Counted from the stretch's first letter, positions 52,101-60,812 are shown. The stretch is DNA of 61,937 nt from Christensenella sp. UBA1385 (GCA_002305755.1 DBQV01000008.1:1-61937); one strand, 5' to 3'. The notes: generated by a model not told the origin, from the sequence alone. Numbers and translations are program-made.

Positions 52101-53468
52101 ATGCTTATGACAGAACTCGCTTCCAAAGGCCTCGAACAGCTGATAACGGAGGGAGAGCATCCCTGCGCCTGCGGCCGGCTGCACAGCGCGGCGCTGCGCT
52201 ATGTGAAGATCGGGCCCGGCGCGGTGCGGCACCTGGCGGAGGCGCTGCGGCTGCTGTCCGTTTCCCGCCCCTTTGTCGTGTTTGACGAAAACACATTGGC
52301 CGCCGCGGGGGACAGGGTGCTGTCTCGCCTTGGAGAGGGAGGCATCCCGCACGTCCGCTTCGTGTTTGACAAAAGCCCGCAGAAGATGGAGCCGGATGAA
52401 CACGCCGTGGGCGCGCTCGCCATGGCCTTCGATCCGGGCTGCGACGGCATACTGGCCGTGGGCAGCGGCGTCATCAACGATTGCTGCAAGGTGCTGGCCC
52501 ATGCCTGCGGCCTGCCGCTGATCACCGTGGGCACCGCCCCCTCGATGGACGGCTACGCCTCCAACTCCTCCTCCATGGTGCAGCGGCGGATCAAGGTGTC
52601 GCTCTACGTCAAGTGCCCGGACGCGCTGATCTGCGATACCGACATCATGAAGGAAGCGCCCGGGCAGATGCTGATGGCGGGCCTGGGCGATATGCTGGCC
52701 AAGTATATCTCCGTGTGCGAATGGCGCATCTCGCACCTGGTGACGGGCGAATACTACTGCGAGAGCATCGCCGGCCTGATGCGCGCCGCCGTGCGCCGCT
52801 GCGTGGCGATGGCGGACGGCCTGATGCGCAGGGAGGAGCGGGCCGTGGCCGCGGTGGCCGAGGGGCTGGTGCTCTCCGGCATCGCCATGAGCTATGCGGG
52901 CATCTCCCGCCCGGCCTCGGGGCTGGAGCACTATTTCTCCCATCTGTGGGAGATGATGGCGCTGGAGCGGGGCGAGGCCTCCGATCTGCACGGCATCCAG
53001 GTGGGCGTGGGCACGCTGCTCACCCTCTTTTTGATGGAAGAGCTGGCCAAAACGCGGCCCGACCGGCAGACGGCGGAGCGGGCCATGCGCTCATTCCGGA
53101 CCGAAGTCTGGAATGAGGAGGTGCGCGGCATCTTCGGCAGGACCGCGCCCTCCGTCATCGAGGCCGCGGGCCGCCTCGGCCTGAACGACCCGGCGCGCCA
53201 TGCCGCCCGGCTGGACAGGATACTGGCCCACTGGGAGGAGATCCTCGCCATCCTGCGGGAGGAGCTGCCGGACGCCTCGCAGCTGCTGGGCAAAATGCGC
53301 GCGCTGGGCATGCCCTGCTGCCCCGCGGACCTGGGCATCAGCCTGGAGGACACCAGAAAGGCCTTCCGCGGCTCCCGCGTGATCCGCGATAAGTACCTCA
53401 CCAGCACCCTGATCTGGGACCTGGGGCTGACGGAGCGCTTCGAGGGGATGCTGAGGGAACGTTACTGA
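52101..53468 (+). CDS. sn-Glycerol-1-phosphate dehydrogenase, AraM/EgsA family
   Basis: 455 residues, Fe-ADH fold. GSGVINDCCK binds the nucleotide. Metal ligands are the aspartate of GTAPSMDGYAS and histidines in ASGLEHYFSHLWEM and DLHGIQVGVGT, as in AraM. The enzyme reduces dihydroxyacetone phosphate to glycerol 1-phosphate with NAD(P)H. In B. subtilis araM is in the arabinose operon, so its pairing with araB and an araL-like gene is informative. A second ATG (52107) is possible as start. Confidence 0.9.
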   Translation: MLMTELASKGLEQLITEGEHPCACGRLHSAALRYVKIGPGAVRHLAEALRLLSVSRPFVVFDENTLAAAGDRVLSRLGEGGIPHVRFVFDKSPQKMEPDEHAVGALAMAFDPGCDGILAVGSGVINDCCKVLAHACGLPLITVGTAPSMDGYASNSSSMVQRRIKVSLYVKCPDALICDTDIMKEAPGQMLMAGLGDMLAKYISVCEWRISHLVTGEYYCESIAGLMRAAVRRCVAMADGLMRREERAVAAVAEGLVLSGIAMSYAGISRPASGLEHYFSHLWEMMALERGEASDLHGIQVGVGTLLTLFLMEELAKTRPDRQTAERAMRSFRTEVWNEEVRGIFGRTAPSVIEAAGRLGLNDPARHAARLDRILAHWEEILAILREELPDASQLLGKMRALGMPCCPADLGISLEDTRKAFRGSRVIRDKYLTSTLIWDLGLTERFEGMLRERY

Positions 53469-53579
53469 TATTAGCCAGACGCGGCGCGACCACGTCTGTG
53501 GCAGTCAGCCAAAGAACTAAGCTCTTTGACGGGCTGATCCGAGAGCTTTATCTCCCTGATTATACTTTTTTGATAGCCT

Positions 53580-53608
53580 GGGACGGCCTGCCACCGGCAG
53601 ACCGTCCC
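53580..53608 (+). terminator. Hairpin terminator-like structure after the AraM-like gene
   Basis: GGGACGG pairs with CCGTCCC, and the inner CTGCC with GGCAG around ACC, followed by TCTTG. Two weaker hairpins (CAGACG/CGTCTG near 53475 and AAGCTCT/AGAGCTT near 53518) come before it. Confidence 0.55.
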
Positions 53609-53633
53609 TCTTGCGCGCAGCGCGGTAAAACAG

Positions 53634-53666
53634 AGGAGCCTTCCTTGATCTGCGGGAAAGGCTCCT
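53634..53666 (-). terminator. Terminator of the murG operon
   Basis: On the minus strand AGGAGCCTTTCC pairs, with one bulge, with GGAAGGCTCCT, followed by CTGTTTT. Confidence 0.6.
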
Positions 53667-53689
53667 TACTCTGCCGCCGGGCATGGAGA

Positions 53690-54754
53690 TTATTTCTGAT
53701 ACGTTTGAATTAATTTCAATACCGCCTCGGTGCCGTCCAGGGTTTCCTGCTGCGCCAGAGCGGCGCGCATGCGGGGGGCATCGTCCCTCAGGGCGAAGAG
53801 GGCGGAAACCAGGCTGTCCTCCGTCAGGTCCTCCTGCAGCAGCACATGGGCCAGGCCGCGCCTTTCATAGCTCTGCGCGTTGAGGATCTGGTCGCCGCGG
53901 CTCGCGCTGCGGGGCAGGGGGATGAGCAACATGGGCTTTTTGAGCGCGGCGAACTCGCAAAGCGCGTTTGCGCCGGAGCGGCTGAGCACCAGATCGGCGC
54001 AGGCGAGGGCGTCCGGCAGCCGGTCGCTCAAAAACTCCGCCTGATAGTAGCCCGGGCGGCCCTCCAGGGAGGGATCGAGGTTGCCCTTGCCGCACAGGTG
54101 GAGCACGTCCATGGCGGGCAGCAGGCGGGGAAGGGCCGCCCGCAGGGCGGCGTTCAGGCTCTGCGCGCCCTGGCTGCCGCCCATCATGAGCAGCACGGGT
54201 TTATCGCCCGAAAAACCGACGAGATCAAGGCCCCTGTCGCGGCTGCCCCGGAACAGCTCGGGCCGCATGGGGGTGCCGGTCAGCACGCCCTTTTCGCCCA
54301 GCGCGGCCGCGCACTCGGGGAAGGTGGCGGCCACCTTTTTGCAGAACCTGGCGCTGATGCGGTTGGCCAGGCCGGGCGTGAGGTCGCTCTCGTGGGCCAC
54401 CACGGGCACGCCCAGCGCCCTGCAGGCCAGCACCACGGGCACGGCCACAAAGCCGCCCTTGCTGAAGCAGATGTCGGGCCGGATGCGGGCGATCAGGGCC
54501 AGGCTCTGCGACGCGCCCGCTAAAACGCGAAAGGGATCCGTAAAGTTCTTGATGTCAAAGTAGCGGCGCAGCTTGCCCGTCTGGATGCTGTGGAAATGCA
54601 GGGGCTGATCCTTCAGCAGCTCGCGCTCTATGCCGTGGCTGCCGATATAGTGGATGTCGTAGCCCAGCTCTTTCAGCCGGGGGATCAGCGCCAGGTGCGG
54701 GGTGACATGCCCCGCCGTGCCGCCGCCCGTGAGCAGGATGGTTTTCACGTTCAT
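53690..54754 (-). CDS. murG: MurG-type UDP-GlcNAc:lipid I N-acetylglucosaminyltransferase
   Basis: 354 residues. TGGGTAGHVTPHLAL at the N-terminus, GGFVAVPVVLA, LLMMGGSQGAQSLN and SRSGANALCEFAALKKPMLL are classical MurG motifs. It makes lipid II on the inner face of the membrane. It is outside the usual division/cell-wall cluster and last in an operon behind a degenerate ABC protein and a glycosyltransferase. If the genome has another murG, this may act on a different lipid-linked sugar. Its start overlaps the preceding stop by four bases. Confidence 0.92.
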   Translation of the reverse strand: MNVKTILLTGGGTAGHVTPHLALIPRLKELGYDIHYIGSHGIERELLKDQPLHFHSIQTGKLRRYFDIKNFTDPFRVLAGASQSLALIARIRPDICFSKGGFVAVPVVLACRALGVPVVAHESDLTPGLANRISARFCKKVAATFPECAAALGEKGVLTGTPMRPELFRGSRDRGLDLVGFSGDKPVLLMMGGSQGAQSLNAALRAALPRLLPAMDVLHLCGKGNLDPSLEGRPGYYQAEFLSDRLPDALACADLVLSRSGANALCEFAALKKPMLLIPLPRSASRGDQILNAQSYERRGLAHVLLQEDLTEDSLVSALFALRDDAPRMRAALAQQETLDGTEAVLKLIQTYQK

Positions 54755-55749
54755 TCCTCGTCTTCCGGCGGAAGCAGGAGCGCGCGCTCCGTATCCCACC
54801 ACAGATCATAGTGCTCGCCCGCCCTGGGGATCTCGCCTTCATAGCCCGCGCGGCGGATGGGAAGCTCCTGGCCGCCGGGCAGGGAAAAGCAAAGAGACAG
54901 GCCATCCGGCCCCGCCGCCGACTCCTTCACCTGCGCCGGCAGAGGCGGCGAAAAGCCCTTGACCCGCTCCCTGGACCAGCGCAGCCACTCAGGCCGCAGA
55001 AAGAGCGTGGCCCGCTCGCCCGGCGCCAGCCACAGATCGCTGCGGCAGGGGATGTCCAGACCCTGCGTGATGAATAGCACCCGGTTGCCCTTGACCGCCT
55101 CTACCTTTCCGTCCAGCAGGATGCACTCGCCGCTCATGCGGGCGGCCTTCGCGCTGAGGGGGCGCTCATAGAGCTCCTGCAGCGGGCCGCTCTGGATCAC
55201 GCGGCCCTCCGCCGTCAGGGCCACGCGGTCCGCCTTCTCTGCGCCAGCCAGCCCGCCTGCCAGCCACAGCGCGCCCATGCCCTCGCGGCAGGCCCCGCGC
55301 ACGGCATCGAGCAGCCTGAGCCGCGTACCCTCGCCCAGGGTGGGGGCGGAGGCATCCGCCACCAGCATGGCCGGGCGGGCCTTCAGCGCGCCGGCCAGGC
55401 GCAGGGCAAAGCGCAGCTCGGCGTCGTTCAGCCCCTCCGGCGAAAGGCCCAGCGCGCGCAGCGATTCACCGCGGCGGCGCGCAGCAAAAAGGGGACCTGC
55501 GCCCCCGCTGACGAAGCTCAGCCGCTTCGCGTCCGGCCAGTCGTTGGTGATGGCCCGGCCGGAGAGCCAGACCGCCCCCTCCGCGGGCCTGGCCCGCCCG
55601 GCGATCAGGCGCGCGGCGCGCGAAAGCGCGGCGGGCTCCTCGCCCGAGAGATACACAAGCTGCCCCCGGTCCACGCGCAGCGTCAGCGAATAGCGGGCCT
55701 GCGTGTCCCGCAGGCCCATCACGGAGAGCAGGGAAGCTGCCTCAGTCAT
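54751..55749 (-). CDS. Degenerate ABC ATPase-like protein with TOBE-like tail
   Basis: 332 residues. The layout is that of an ABC ATPase: SLTLRVDRGQLVYLSG before the P-loop position, MLVADASAPTLGEGTRL where Walker B should be, and GRVIQSGPLQELYERP at the end of the ATPase domain, then a TOBE-like domain (ATLFLRPEWLRWSRERV). But the P-loop reads SGEEPAALSRA with no GKS/T, the signature motif is absent, and Walker B lacks the DE pair. It is therefore probably a pseudo-ATPase with a binding or scaffold role. It overlaps both neighbours by a few bases. Confidence 0.7.
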   Translation of the reverse strand: MTEAASLLSVMGLRDTQARYSLTLRVDRGQLVYLSGEEPAALSRAARLIAGRARPAEGAVWLSGRAITNDWPDAKRLSFVSGGAGPLFAARRRGESLRALGLSPEGLNDAELRFALRLAGALKARPAMLVADASAPTLGEGTRLRLLDAVRGACREGMGALWLAGGLAGAEKADRVALTAEGRVIQSGPLQELYERPLSAKAARMSGECILLDGKVEAVKGNRVLFITQGLDIPCRSDLWLAPGERATLFLRPEWLRWSRERVKGFSPPLPAQVKESAAGPDGLSLCFSLPGGQELPIRRAGYEGEIPRAGEHYDLWWDTERALLLPPEDEE

Positions 55750-56704
55750 CAACGGGCTCCTCGCTGTTTTCGCTGTCAAAGCCCCGGGTCTCCGCCACCA
55801 CGTAGAGCGGCCGCTGCTTGGCCTCATCGTACACGCGGGCCAGATAGCTGCCCGCCACGCCCAGCGCTGTCAGCACGCTGCCAAAGCCCAGCATGCCGAG
55901 TGCGGCCAGCCACCACAGGCCGCCGGGCCTGCCCAGGATCAGCAGGATCAGCAGCACGAGCAGCGTTACCGCGCCCGCCGCCAGCCAGCAAAGGCCCAGC
56001 CACAGCGGCAGCTTGAGCGGCTTGTCAGAAAAGCTCAGAACGCCGTCTGCCGCCAGCTTCAGCATTTTTTTGAGCGGGTAATGCGTCTGCCCGGCGAAGC
56101 GCTTGTCGCGGTCGTAGAGCAGGGGCACCTGCCTGAAGCCCGCCCAGGCGAACATGCCACGCAAGAAGCGCGCGTGCTCGGGCATGCCGCGCACCACGTC
56201 GGCCACCTGCTCGTCCACCAGGCGGAAATCGCCCGTATCGCGGGGGATGAAGCCGCCGGTCAGCCTTTGGATGAGCTTGTAGTAAAGCTCGGCCGTCTTG
56301 AGCTTGAAATAGCTCTCGCCGCTGCGGCTTTTGCGCTGGCCGTAGACCACCTGCGCCCCCTCTTTCCACAGGGCCGCCATCTCCGGGATCAGCTCAGGCG
56401 GGTCCTGCAGGTCGGCGTCGATGATGACCACCGCGCTGCCCAGGGCATAGTCAAGGCCGGCGGTAACGGCGATCTGGTGGCCGCGGTTGGCTGCGAAGTG
56501 CAGCACCTTCACGCACTCATCGCCCTGCGCGAGCTCATTGAGCAGGGCGGCGGTGCCGTCGCGCGAGCCGTCGTTGACAAAGATCAGCTCGTAGCTTTCG
56601 CCCATGCCCCGCATCACGCCGGAGAGGCGGCGGTAGCTTTCCGCGATCACCTCCTGCTCGTTGTAGCAGGGGATCACGACCGAGTAAACAGGCTTCATGT
56701 GCAT
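55742..56704 (-). CDS. Family 2 glycosyltransferase with C-terminal membrane helices (GtrB/DPM1-like)
   Basis: 320 residues. VVIPCYNEQEVI, FVNDGSRDGT and the metal-binding IIDADLQDPPELIP are in the N-terminal GT-A domain. RDTGDFRLVDEQV follows, and two helices (about residues 232-256 and 268-290) anchor the protein. Such enzymes charge undecaprenyl or dolichyl phosphate with one sugar. The proximity of murG supports a role in the cell envelope. RBS GAGGAT precedes the ATG at 56704; ATG 56698 is also possible. Confidence 0.9.
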   Translation of the reverse strand: MHMKPVYSVVIPCYNEQEVIAESYRRLSGVMRGMGESYELIFVNDGSRDGTAALLNELAQGDECVKVLHFAANRGHQIAVTAGLDYALGSAVVIIDADLQDPPELIPEMAALWKEGAQVVYGQRKSRSGESYFKLKTAELYYKLIQRLTGGFIPRDTGDFRLVDEQVADVVRGMPEHARFLRGMFAWAGFRQVPLLYDRDKRFAGQTHYPLKKMLKLAADGVLSFSDKPLKLPLWLGLCWLAAGAVTLLVLLILLILGRPGGLWWLAALGMLGFGSVLTALGVAGSYLARVYDEAKQRPLYVVAETRGFDSENSEEPVDD

Positions 56705-56715
56705 TGCATATCCTC

Positions 56716-57765
56716 TTACAGCATTTTGATCAGCATGTTCTTCTGCCCGTCCATCTCCAGGCTGAGCACATGCTCTTTTTCCAGCGCCTTCAGCACGTCG
56801 CTGAAGCGCCTGAAGCCGATGCCCTTTTCGGTGAAATCCGGGTACAGGCTCTGGATATCGGCCTTGAGGATGCTGGGGTTGATGCGCTCAAAGCCGTCGG
56901 ATTTGTAGTGGTCCAGCTGCTCGCTGAAGGCCTTGATCCAGTTGTCCTGCGTCAGCTTGCCCTCCGCCTTGTCGCCGCCCTCGGTGTCCGCGGCGAGGGA
57001 GACCATCACGTTGTAATTGTCGTTGCGCACCTTGATTATGCCGTACTTGGCCGACAGTTTGGTCAGCAGCTTGCCGAAGGAAACGCAGCCGTAGTTCTTT
57101 TCATTGAAATCGGGCCGCAGGCGCAGCAGGATGCCCTTGAGCTCGCTGGCGAACATCTCGTCTTCATCCGCCTGCTCGTCGAGTATGCTCTCGATCTGCT
57201 TGAGCAGGGCCAGGTCGTCGCCCTGTGCGTCGTCCATGGCGCGCTTGCGCTTGGGCTCGGGCTTGCGGCGCACGGCCACGCTCTCCAGAAACTGGAACTC
57301 GTTGCAGGCGTTGATGAAGATGCTGCTGGCCACCTCGCTGCGGGAGATGCCCAGCACGAACTTGCCCATGCTCTTGAGTTTGCCCACCAGCGGCACATAG
57401 TCGCTGTCGCCGGACACGATGCAGAAGCTGTCGATCTGCGGGTTGGAATAGGCGATCTCCAGCGCGTCCAGCACCAGCAGGATGTCCGCGTTGTTCTTCT
57501 GCGCCACGCCAAAGCGCAGCGAGGGCACCACGGTGAAGGTGTTGCTCAGCAGCAGCTCCTTGAGCGAGCTGAAGCGGTCCGTGTAGCCGTAGACCTTGCC
57601 CATCAGGATGTCGCCGCGGATCTTCACCTTTTCCAGGATGTTGTTGAGAGTCTCTTCCTTGGCGCCGGTGTTTTCCAGATCGACGAAGATGGCAAATTTG
57701 GATGTGTTCAAGGTATCTGTGGCGGGGGCCCGCGCCCCCGCTTCCTTTATATAAAGATTACGCAT
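56716..57765 (-). CDS. NYN-domain RNase-like protein with two LOTUS/OST-HTH domains
   Basis: 349 residues. The NYN (PIN-like) domain has FAIFVDLENTG, the acidic NNADILLVLDAL and VSGDSDYVPLV, the acid residues expected to hold a metal. Two similar C-terminal domains share LRPDFNEKNYGCVSFGKLL and LYPDFTEKGIGFRRFSDVL, the OST-HTH/LOTUS pattern, thought to bind RNA. The start is uncertain: ATG 57765 encodes a low-complexity stretch over a perfect hairpin, while TTG 57711 would begin directly before SKFAIFVDLEN. Its RNA target is unknown. Confidence 0.85.
   Translation of the reverse strand: MRNLYIKEAGARAPATDTLNTSKFAIFVDLENTGAKEETLNNILEKVKIRGDILMGKVYGYTDRFSSLKELLLSNTFTVVPSLRFGVAQKNNADILLVLDALEIAYSNPQIDSFCIVSGDSDYVPLVGKLKSMGKFVLGISRSEVASSIFINACNEFQFLESVAVRRKPEPKRKRAMDDAQGDDLALLKQIESILDEQADEDEMFASELKGILLRLRPDFNEKNYGCVSFGKLLTKLSAKYGIIKVRNDNYNVMVSLAADTEGGDKAEGKLTQDNWIKAFSEQLDHYKSDGFERINPSILKADIQSLYPDFTEKGIGFRRFSDVLKALEKEHVLSLEMDGQKNMLIKML
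57722..57741 (-). other. Perfect hairpin near the NYN-LOTUS start
   Basis: GCGGGGGC-GCGG-GCCCCCGC, an 8-bp stem with a 4-nt loop. It lies between AAAGGA on the 5' side and the TTG at 57711, ten bases after it. Confidence 0.6.
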
Positions 57766-57777
57766 TCGCGCGTCTCT

Positions 57778-57807
57778 ACTATACCATAGATTGAAGGCCT
57801 ATTCCAA
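57778..57807 (-). promoter_or_regulatory. Possible promoter of the NYN-murG operon
   Basis: Minus strand: TTGGAA (57807-57802), 18 bases, TATAGT (57783-57778). Confidence 0.45.
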
Positions 57808-57831
57808 CGGGGCGGGGAAACCATAATGTAA

Positions 57832-57852
57832 GTAGAATATTTTGTATACTAC
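57832..57852. promoter_or_regulatory. 21-bp imperfect palindrome in the divergent NYN / XRE region
   Basis: GTAGAATA and TATACTAC mirror each other (seven of eight) about a 5-base centre. Size and place suit a site for the XRE regulator encoded 70 bases away. TATACT inside it could also be a -10 box. Confidence 0.45.
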
Positions 57853-57921
57853 CGATATTGACGGTGTCTGCACAGAGGGCGGAGAGGGTGGTAAAGTAGG
57901 GGCAGACAGGGAGGGATGGGC

Positions 57922-58998
57922 ATGGAGTGGAAGCTTGGGGAGAACATCAGGGCCCTGAGAAAGGAAAAGGGGCTCACGCAGGAGCAGCTGGCCGAGGTGC
58001 TGGGCGTGACCGCCGGGGCGGTCTACAAGTGGGAGGCGGGGCTTTCGGTGCCGGAGCTTGCGCTGCTGATCGAGCTGGCCGATTTTTTCGATGCATCGCT
58101 GGACGCGGTGATCGGCTACGAGCTGAAGGACAACAGACAAAAGGCGACCGCTGAAAGGCTGCTTCTGTGCCTGCGCCAAAAAGACGCTTCGGGCCTTGCG
58201 GAGGCGGAAAAGGCGCTGAAAAAGTACCCTTACAGCTTTGACGTGGTCTATCGCAGCGCCGGTCTGTATCAGGTGCTGGGCCTGCACAGCCGGGACAGGG
58301 CTCTGCTGCGGCGCAGCATCGAGCTGTATGAGGCGGCGCGCCCGCTGCTTTCTCAAAACAGCGACCCCAGAATCGGCGATATCAGCCTCTCGGGTGAAAT
58401 CGCTGTAGCCCTGATGGCGCTTGAGGAGAATGAAGAGGGGCTTGAGCTGCTTGAGAAAAACAATGTCAGCGGAGTTTTCAGCGACCTGATCGGCCTGACG
58501 CTGTCTTCGGACGCCCGCAGATTTGAGGAGGCGGCGCTTCCGCTTTCCGAGGCACTGGTGAACGCCATGGTCACCCTGACCCGCGTCGTGTTCGGCTATG
58601 TCAACGTGTATTTCAAACGAAAAGAGGTGAGCGGGGCGCTTCAGCTTCTGCCCTGGGCAATCGCCGTTCTTTCCGGGCTGAAAGAGGGGGAGGCAAGCAG
58701 CTCTTTCGATAAAATGGTCTGTCTGTTCCACGCCTGCCTTGCCTTCGCGCAGCTGAAAGCGGGAAGCAGGGAAGAGGCGGCACGGTCGCTCTGCAGCGCC
58801 CGATCGCTCGCCGTCTCCTTTGACCGTTCGCCCGATTACCGGGTGCAGTCGCTGCGCTTTGTCAGCAGAGGGCTTGAGGCGGCGGCGCATGACGACATCG
58901 GAGACACCGCGCTGGAAGGGCTTGAAAAGACCGTCGCCCAGTTTGAAGATGAAGACCTTACGGCGCTTTGGGAGGAGGTCAGCAGGCATGCGGACTGA
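57922..58998 (+). CDS. XRE-family regulator with TPR-like C-terminal region
   Basis: 358 residues. Residues 1-65 are a Cro/CI-type helix-turn-helix (LGENIRALRKEKGLTQEQLA, AGAVYKWEAGLSVPELALLI). The remainder is helical and TPR-like. Such regulators can sense peptides or substrates of a neighbouring transporter. I chose the ATG at 57922, seven bases after GGGAGG; the ATG at 57916 touches the SD. It overlaps the exporter gene by 11 bases, so both are co-expressed. Confidence 0.88.
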   Translation: MEWKLGENIRALRKEKGLTQEQLAEVLGVTAGAVYKWEAGLSVPELALLIELADFFDASLDAVIGYELKDNRQKATAERLLLCLRQKDASGLAEAEKALKKYPYSFDVVYRSAGLYQVLGLHSRDRALLRRSIELYEAARPLLSQNSDPRIGDISLSGEIAVALMALEENEEGLELLEKNNVSGVFSDLIGLTLSSDARRFEEAALPLSEALVNAMVTLTRVVFGYVNVYFKRKEVSGALQLLPWAIAVLSGLKEGEASSSFDKMVCLFHACLAFAQLKAGSREEAARSLCSARSLAVSFDRSPDYRVQSLRFVSRGLEAAAHDDIGDTALEGLEKTVAQFEDEDLTALWEEVSRHAD

Positions 58999-60706
58999 AA
59001 CGCTCGGCGCTCAGCTGACCGCCAGCTTTTATCGCGGCAACCGGGCAAACCTCGTGCTGGCGGCCCTCGGCGCAGCGGTGTCCTCGTCGCTCAATCTGAT
59101 TCTTTCGTGGATTCTTCAGCAGCTGATTGACACGGCCTCCGGCCATGCCGGCGCCTACGCGCTTCATACGCTGGCTTACATCAGCGTGGGCTTCATTCTG
59201 CTGTGCCTTGCGGCCTCGCTGATTGACTATGTGTCGCTGCCGCGTTTTATCGAGCGCGCGCTGCGCCAATATAAGGAGCTCGCCTTTCAGAAGCTGACCG
59301 AAAAGAGCATCGCCAGCTTTCGGGAGGAGGATACCGCCGCCTATCTTTCGGCGCTGACCAACGACGTGGGCGTCATCGAGGCGGACTATCTGTCGCGGCA
59401 GCTGGAAATGACGACGAAGCTGCTGACCTTTCTGGGCGCGCTGGGCCTGATGCTGTACTATTCGCCGCTGATGACGGCGATTGCCGCCGGGTTTACCGTG
59501 CTGCCGCTGATCGCCTCGCTTCTGACGGGCAGCCGCCTGGGCGATGCCGAAAAACGCGTGTCCGACCGCAACAGGGAATTTACCGCCGCGCTGGCGGACT
59601 GCCTCGGCGGCTTTTCGGTGGTTAAGAGCTTTCAGGCGGAAAACGAGATCTTCCGTCTGTTCTGCTCCATCAACAGACAGCTGGAAGGGGAGAAGTTTAC
59701 AAAGCGCCGCATCAGGATTCTGGTCGGCATGATCGGCTCGGCCGCGGGCCTCATTGCCCAGCTGGGCGTATTTGTGACAAGCACTTATCTGTCGCTTGCG
59801 GGGTTCGGGCTGACGCCCGGTATGATCATCGTGTTTGTCAACCTGATGAACTTCATGATTCAGCCGGTTGCGGAGCTGCCGGGTCTGCTGGCTTCCAGGA
59901 GGGCCGCCGCGGGGCTGGTGGACAGGCTGGCCGCCGCCCTTGGAAAAGAGAGCGAAAGCGCAGGCGGCGAAAGCCTTGCGCGGGTTGAGGGAGACATCAG
60001 GTTTGAGGATGTTTCCTTCAGCTACGAGGGGGAGCGCAGCGCGCTCAGACACATCAGACTATCCCTTGCGGCGGGGCGGGCCTACGCCATCGTGGGCGGC
60101 AGCGGCAGCGGCAAATCCACCCTGCTGAATCTTTTGACCGGCGCAGCCGGGAAGAGCTACAGCGGGCGCATTCTGCTGGACGGCAAGGATCTGAGAGGGA
60201 TCAGCGCGGAGTCTCTGTTTGGCGCGATCTCGGTCATTCAGCAGCATGTGTTTGTGTTCAACGCTTCCATCCGCGACAACATCACCCTGTTCCGCGGCTT
60301 CCCGGACGCGGAGGTGGAGGAGGCGATCCGCCGGGCACATCTTGAGGGGCTGATTGCCCGCCGCGGGGAAAACGAGCTGTGCGGCGAGAATGGCAAGGCC
60401 CTTTCGGGCGGCGAGCGGCAGAGGGTGTCCATCGCCCGGGGGCTGCTCAAAAAGGCCTCTATTTTGATAGCGGACGAGGCCACCGCTTCGCTGGACGCCG
60501 AAGGGGCGCACCGGGTCGTCAGCGACATGCTGGACCTTGAAGGCACCACCCGCCTGATCGTGACCCACACGCTGGATGCGGGCCTGCTCAGGCGCTGTGA
60601 CGGTATCATCGCGCTCAAGGACGGTGCCGTGGCCGAACAGGGCAGCTTTGACGAACTGATGGAAAGGAAGGGCTATTTTTACGCGCTGTACACCGTGGCG
60701 CACTGA
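58988..60706 (+). CDS. ABC exporter, fused membrane and ATPase domains
   Basis: 572 residues. Six helices in the first 310 residues are followed by an ATPase with Walker A GGSGSGKSTLLN, signature LSGGERQRVSIARGLL, Walker B ILIADEATASLD and H-loop IVTHTLD. This is a homodimeric or heterodimeric half-exporter of the MsbA/LmrA type, exporting drugs, lipids or peptides. No second half-exporter is adjacent, so it is probably a homodimer. The ATG at 58988 has GGAGG eight bases upstream. Confidence 0.92.
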   Translation: MRTETLGAQLTASFYRGNRANLVLAALGAAVSSSLNLILSWILQQLIDTASGHAGAYALHTLAYISVGFILLCLAASLIDYVSLPRFIERALRQYKELAFQKLTEKSIASFREEDTAAYLSALTNDVGVIEADYLSRQLEMTTKLLTFLGALGLMLYYSPLMTAIAAGFTVLPLIASLLTGSRLGDAEKRVSDRNREFTAALADCLGGFSVVKSFQAENEIFRLFCSINRQLEGEKFTKRRIRILVGMIGSAAGLIAQLGVFVTSTYLSLAGFGLTPGMIIVFVNLMNFMIQPVAELPGLLASRRAAAGLVDRLAAALGKESESAGGESLARVEGDIRFEDVSFSYEGERSALRHIRLSLAAGRAYAIVGGSGSGKSTLLNLLTGAAGKSYSGRILLDGKDLRGISAESLFGAISVIQQHVFVFNASIRDNITLFRGFPDAEVEEAIRRAHLEGLIARRGENELCGENGKALSGGERQRVSIARGLLKKASILIADEATASLDAEGAHRVVSDMLDLEGTTRLIVTHTLDAGLLRRCDGIIALKDGAVAEQGSFDELMERKGYFYALYTVAH

Positions 60707-60720
60707 TGACCGTGTTTTCC

Positions 60721-60743
60721 GCCCCTTTTCCGGGGGCTTTTTT
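60721..60743 (+). terminator. Intrinsic terminator of the XRE-exporter operon
   Basis: GCCCC-TTTTCC-GGGGGC followed by six T. Confidence 0.88.
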
Positions 60744-60812
60744 GTTGCCCCGGCATTTCGTTATGGGCGCTTCAGCCGGGGTACATTCACTTTGCCCCGC
60801 GCAGGGCTGTGT

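Noticed and set aside
53498..53713. 71-codon open frame after the AraM-like gene
   Set aside because: It runs through three hairpins and the murG terminator, lacks an SD and ends inside murG.
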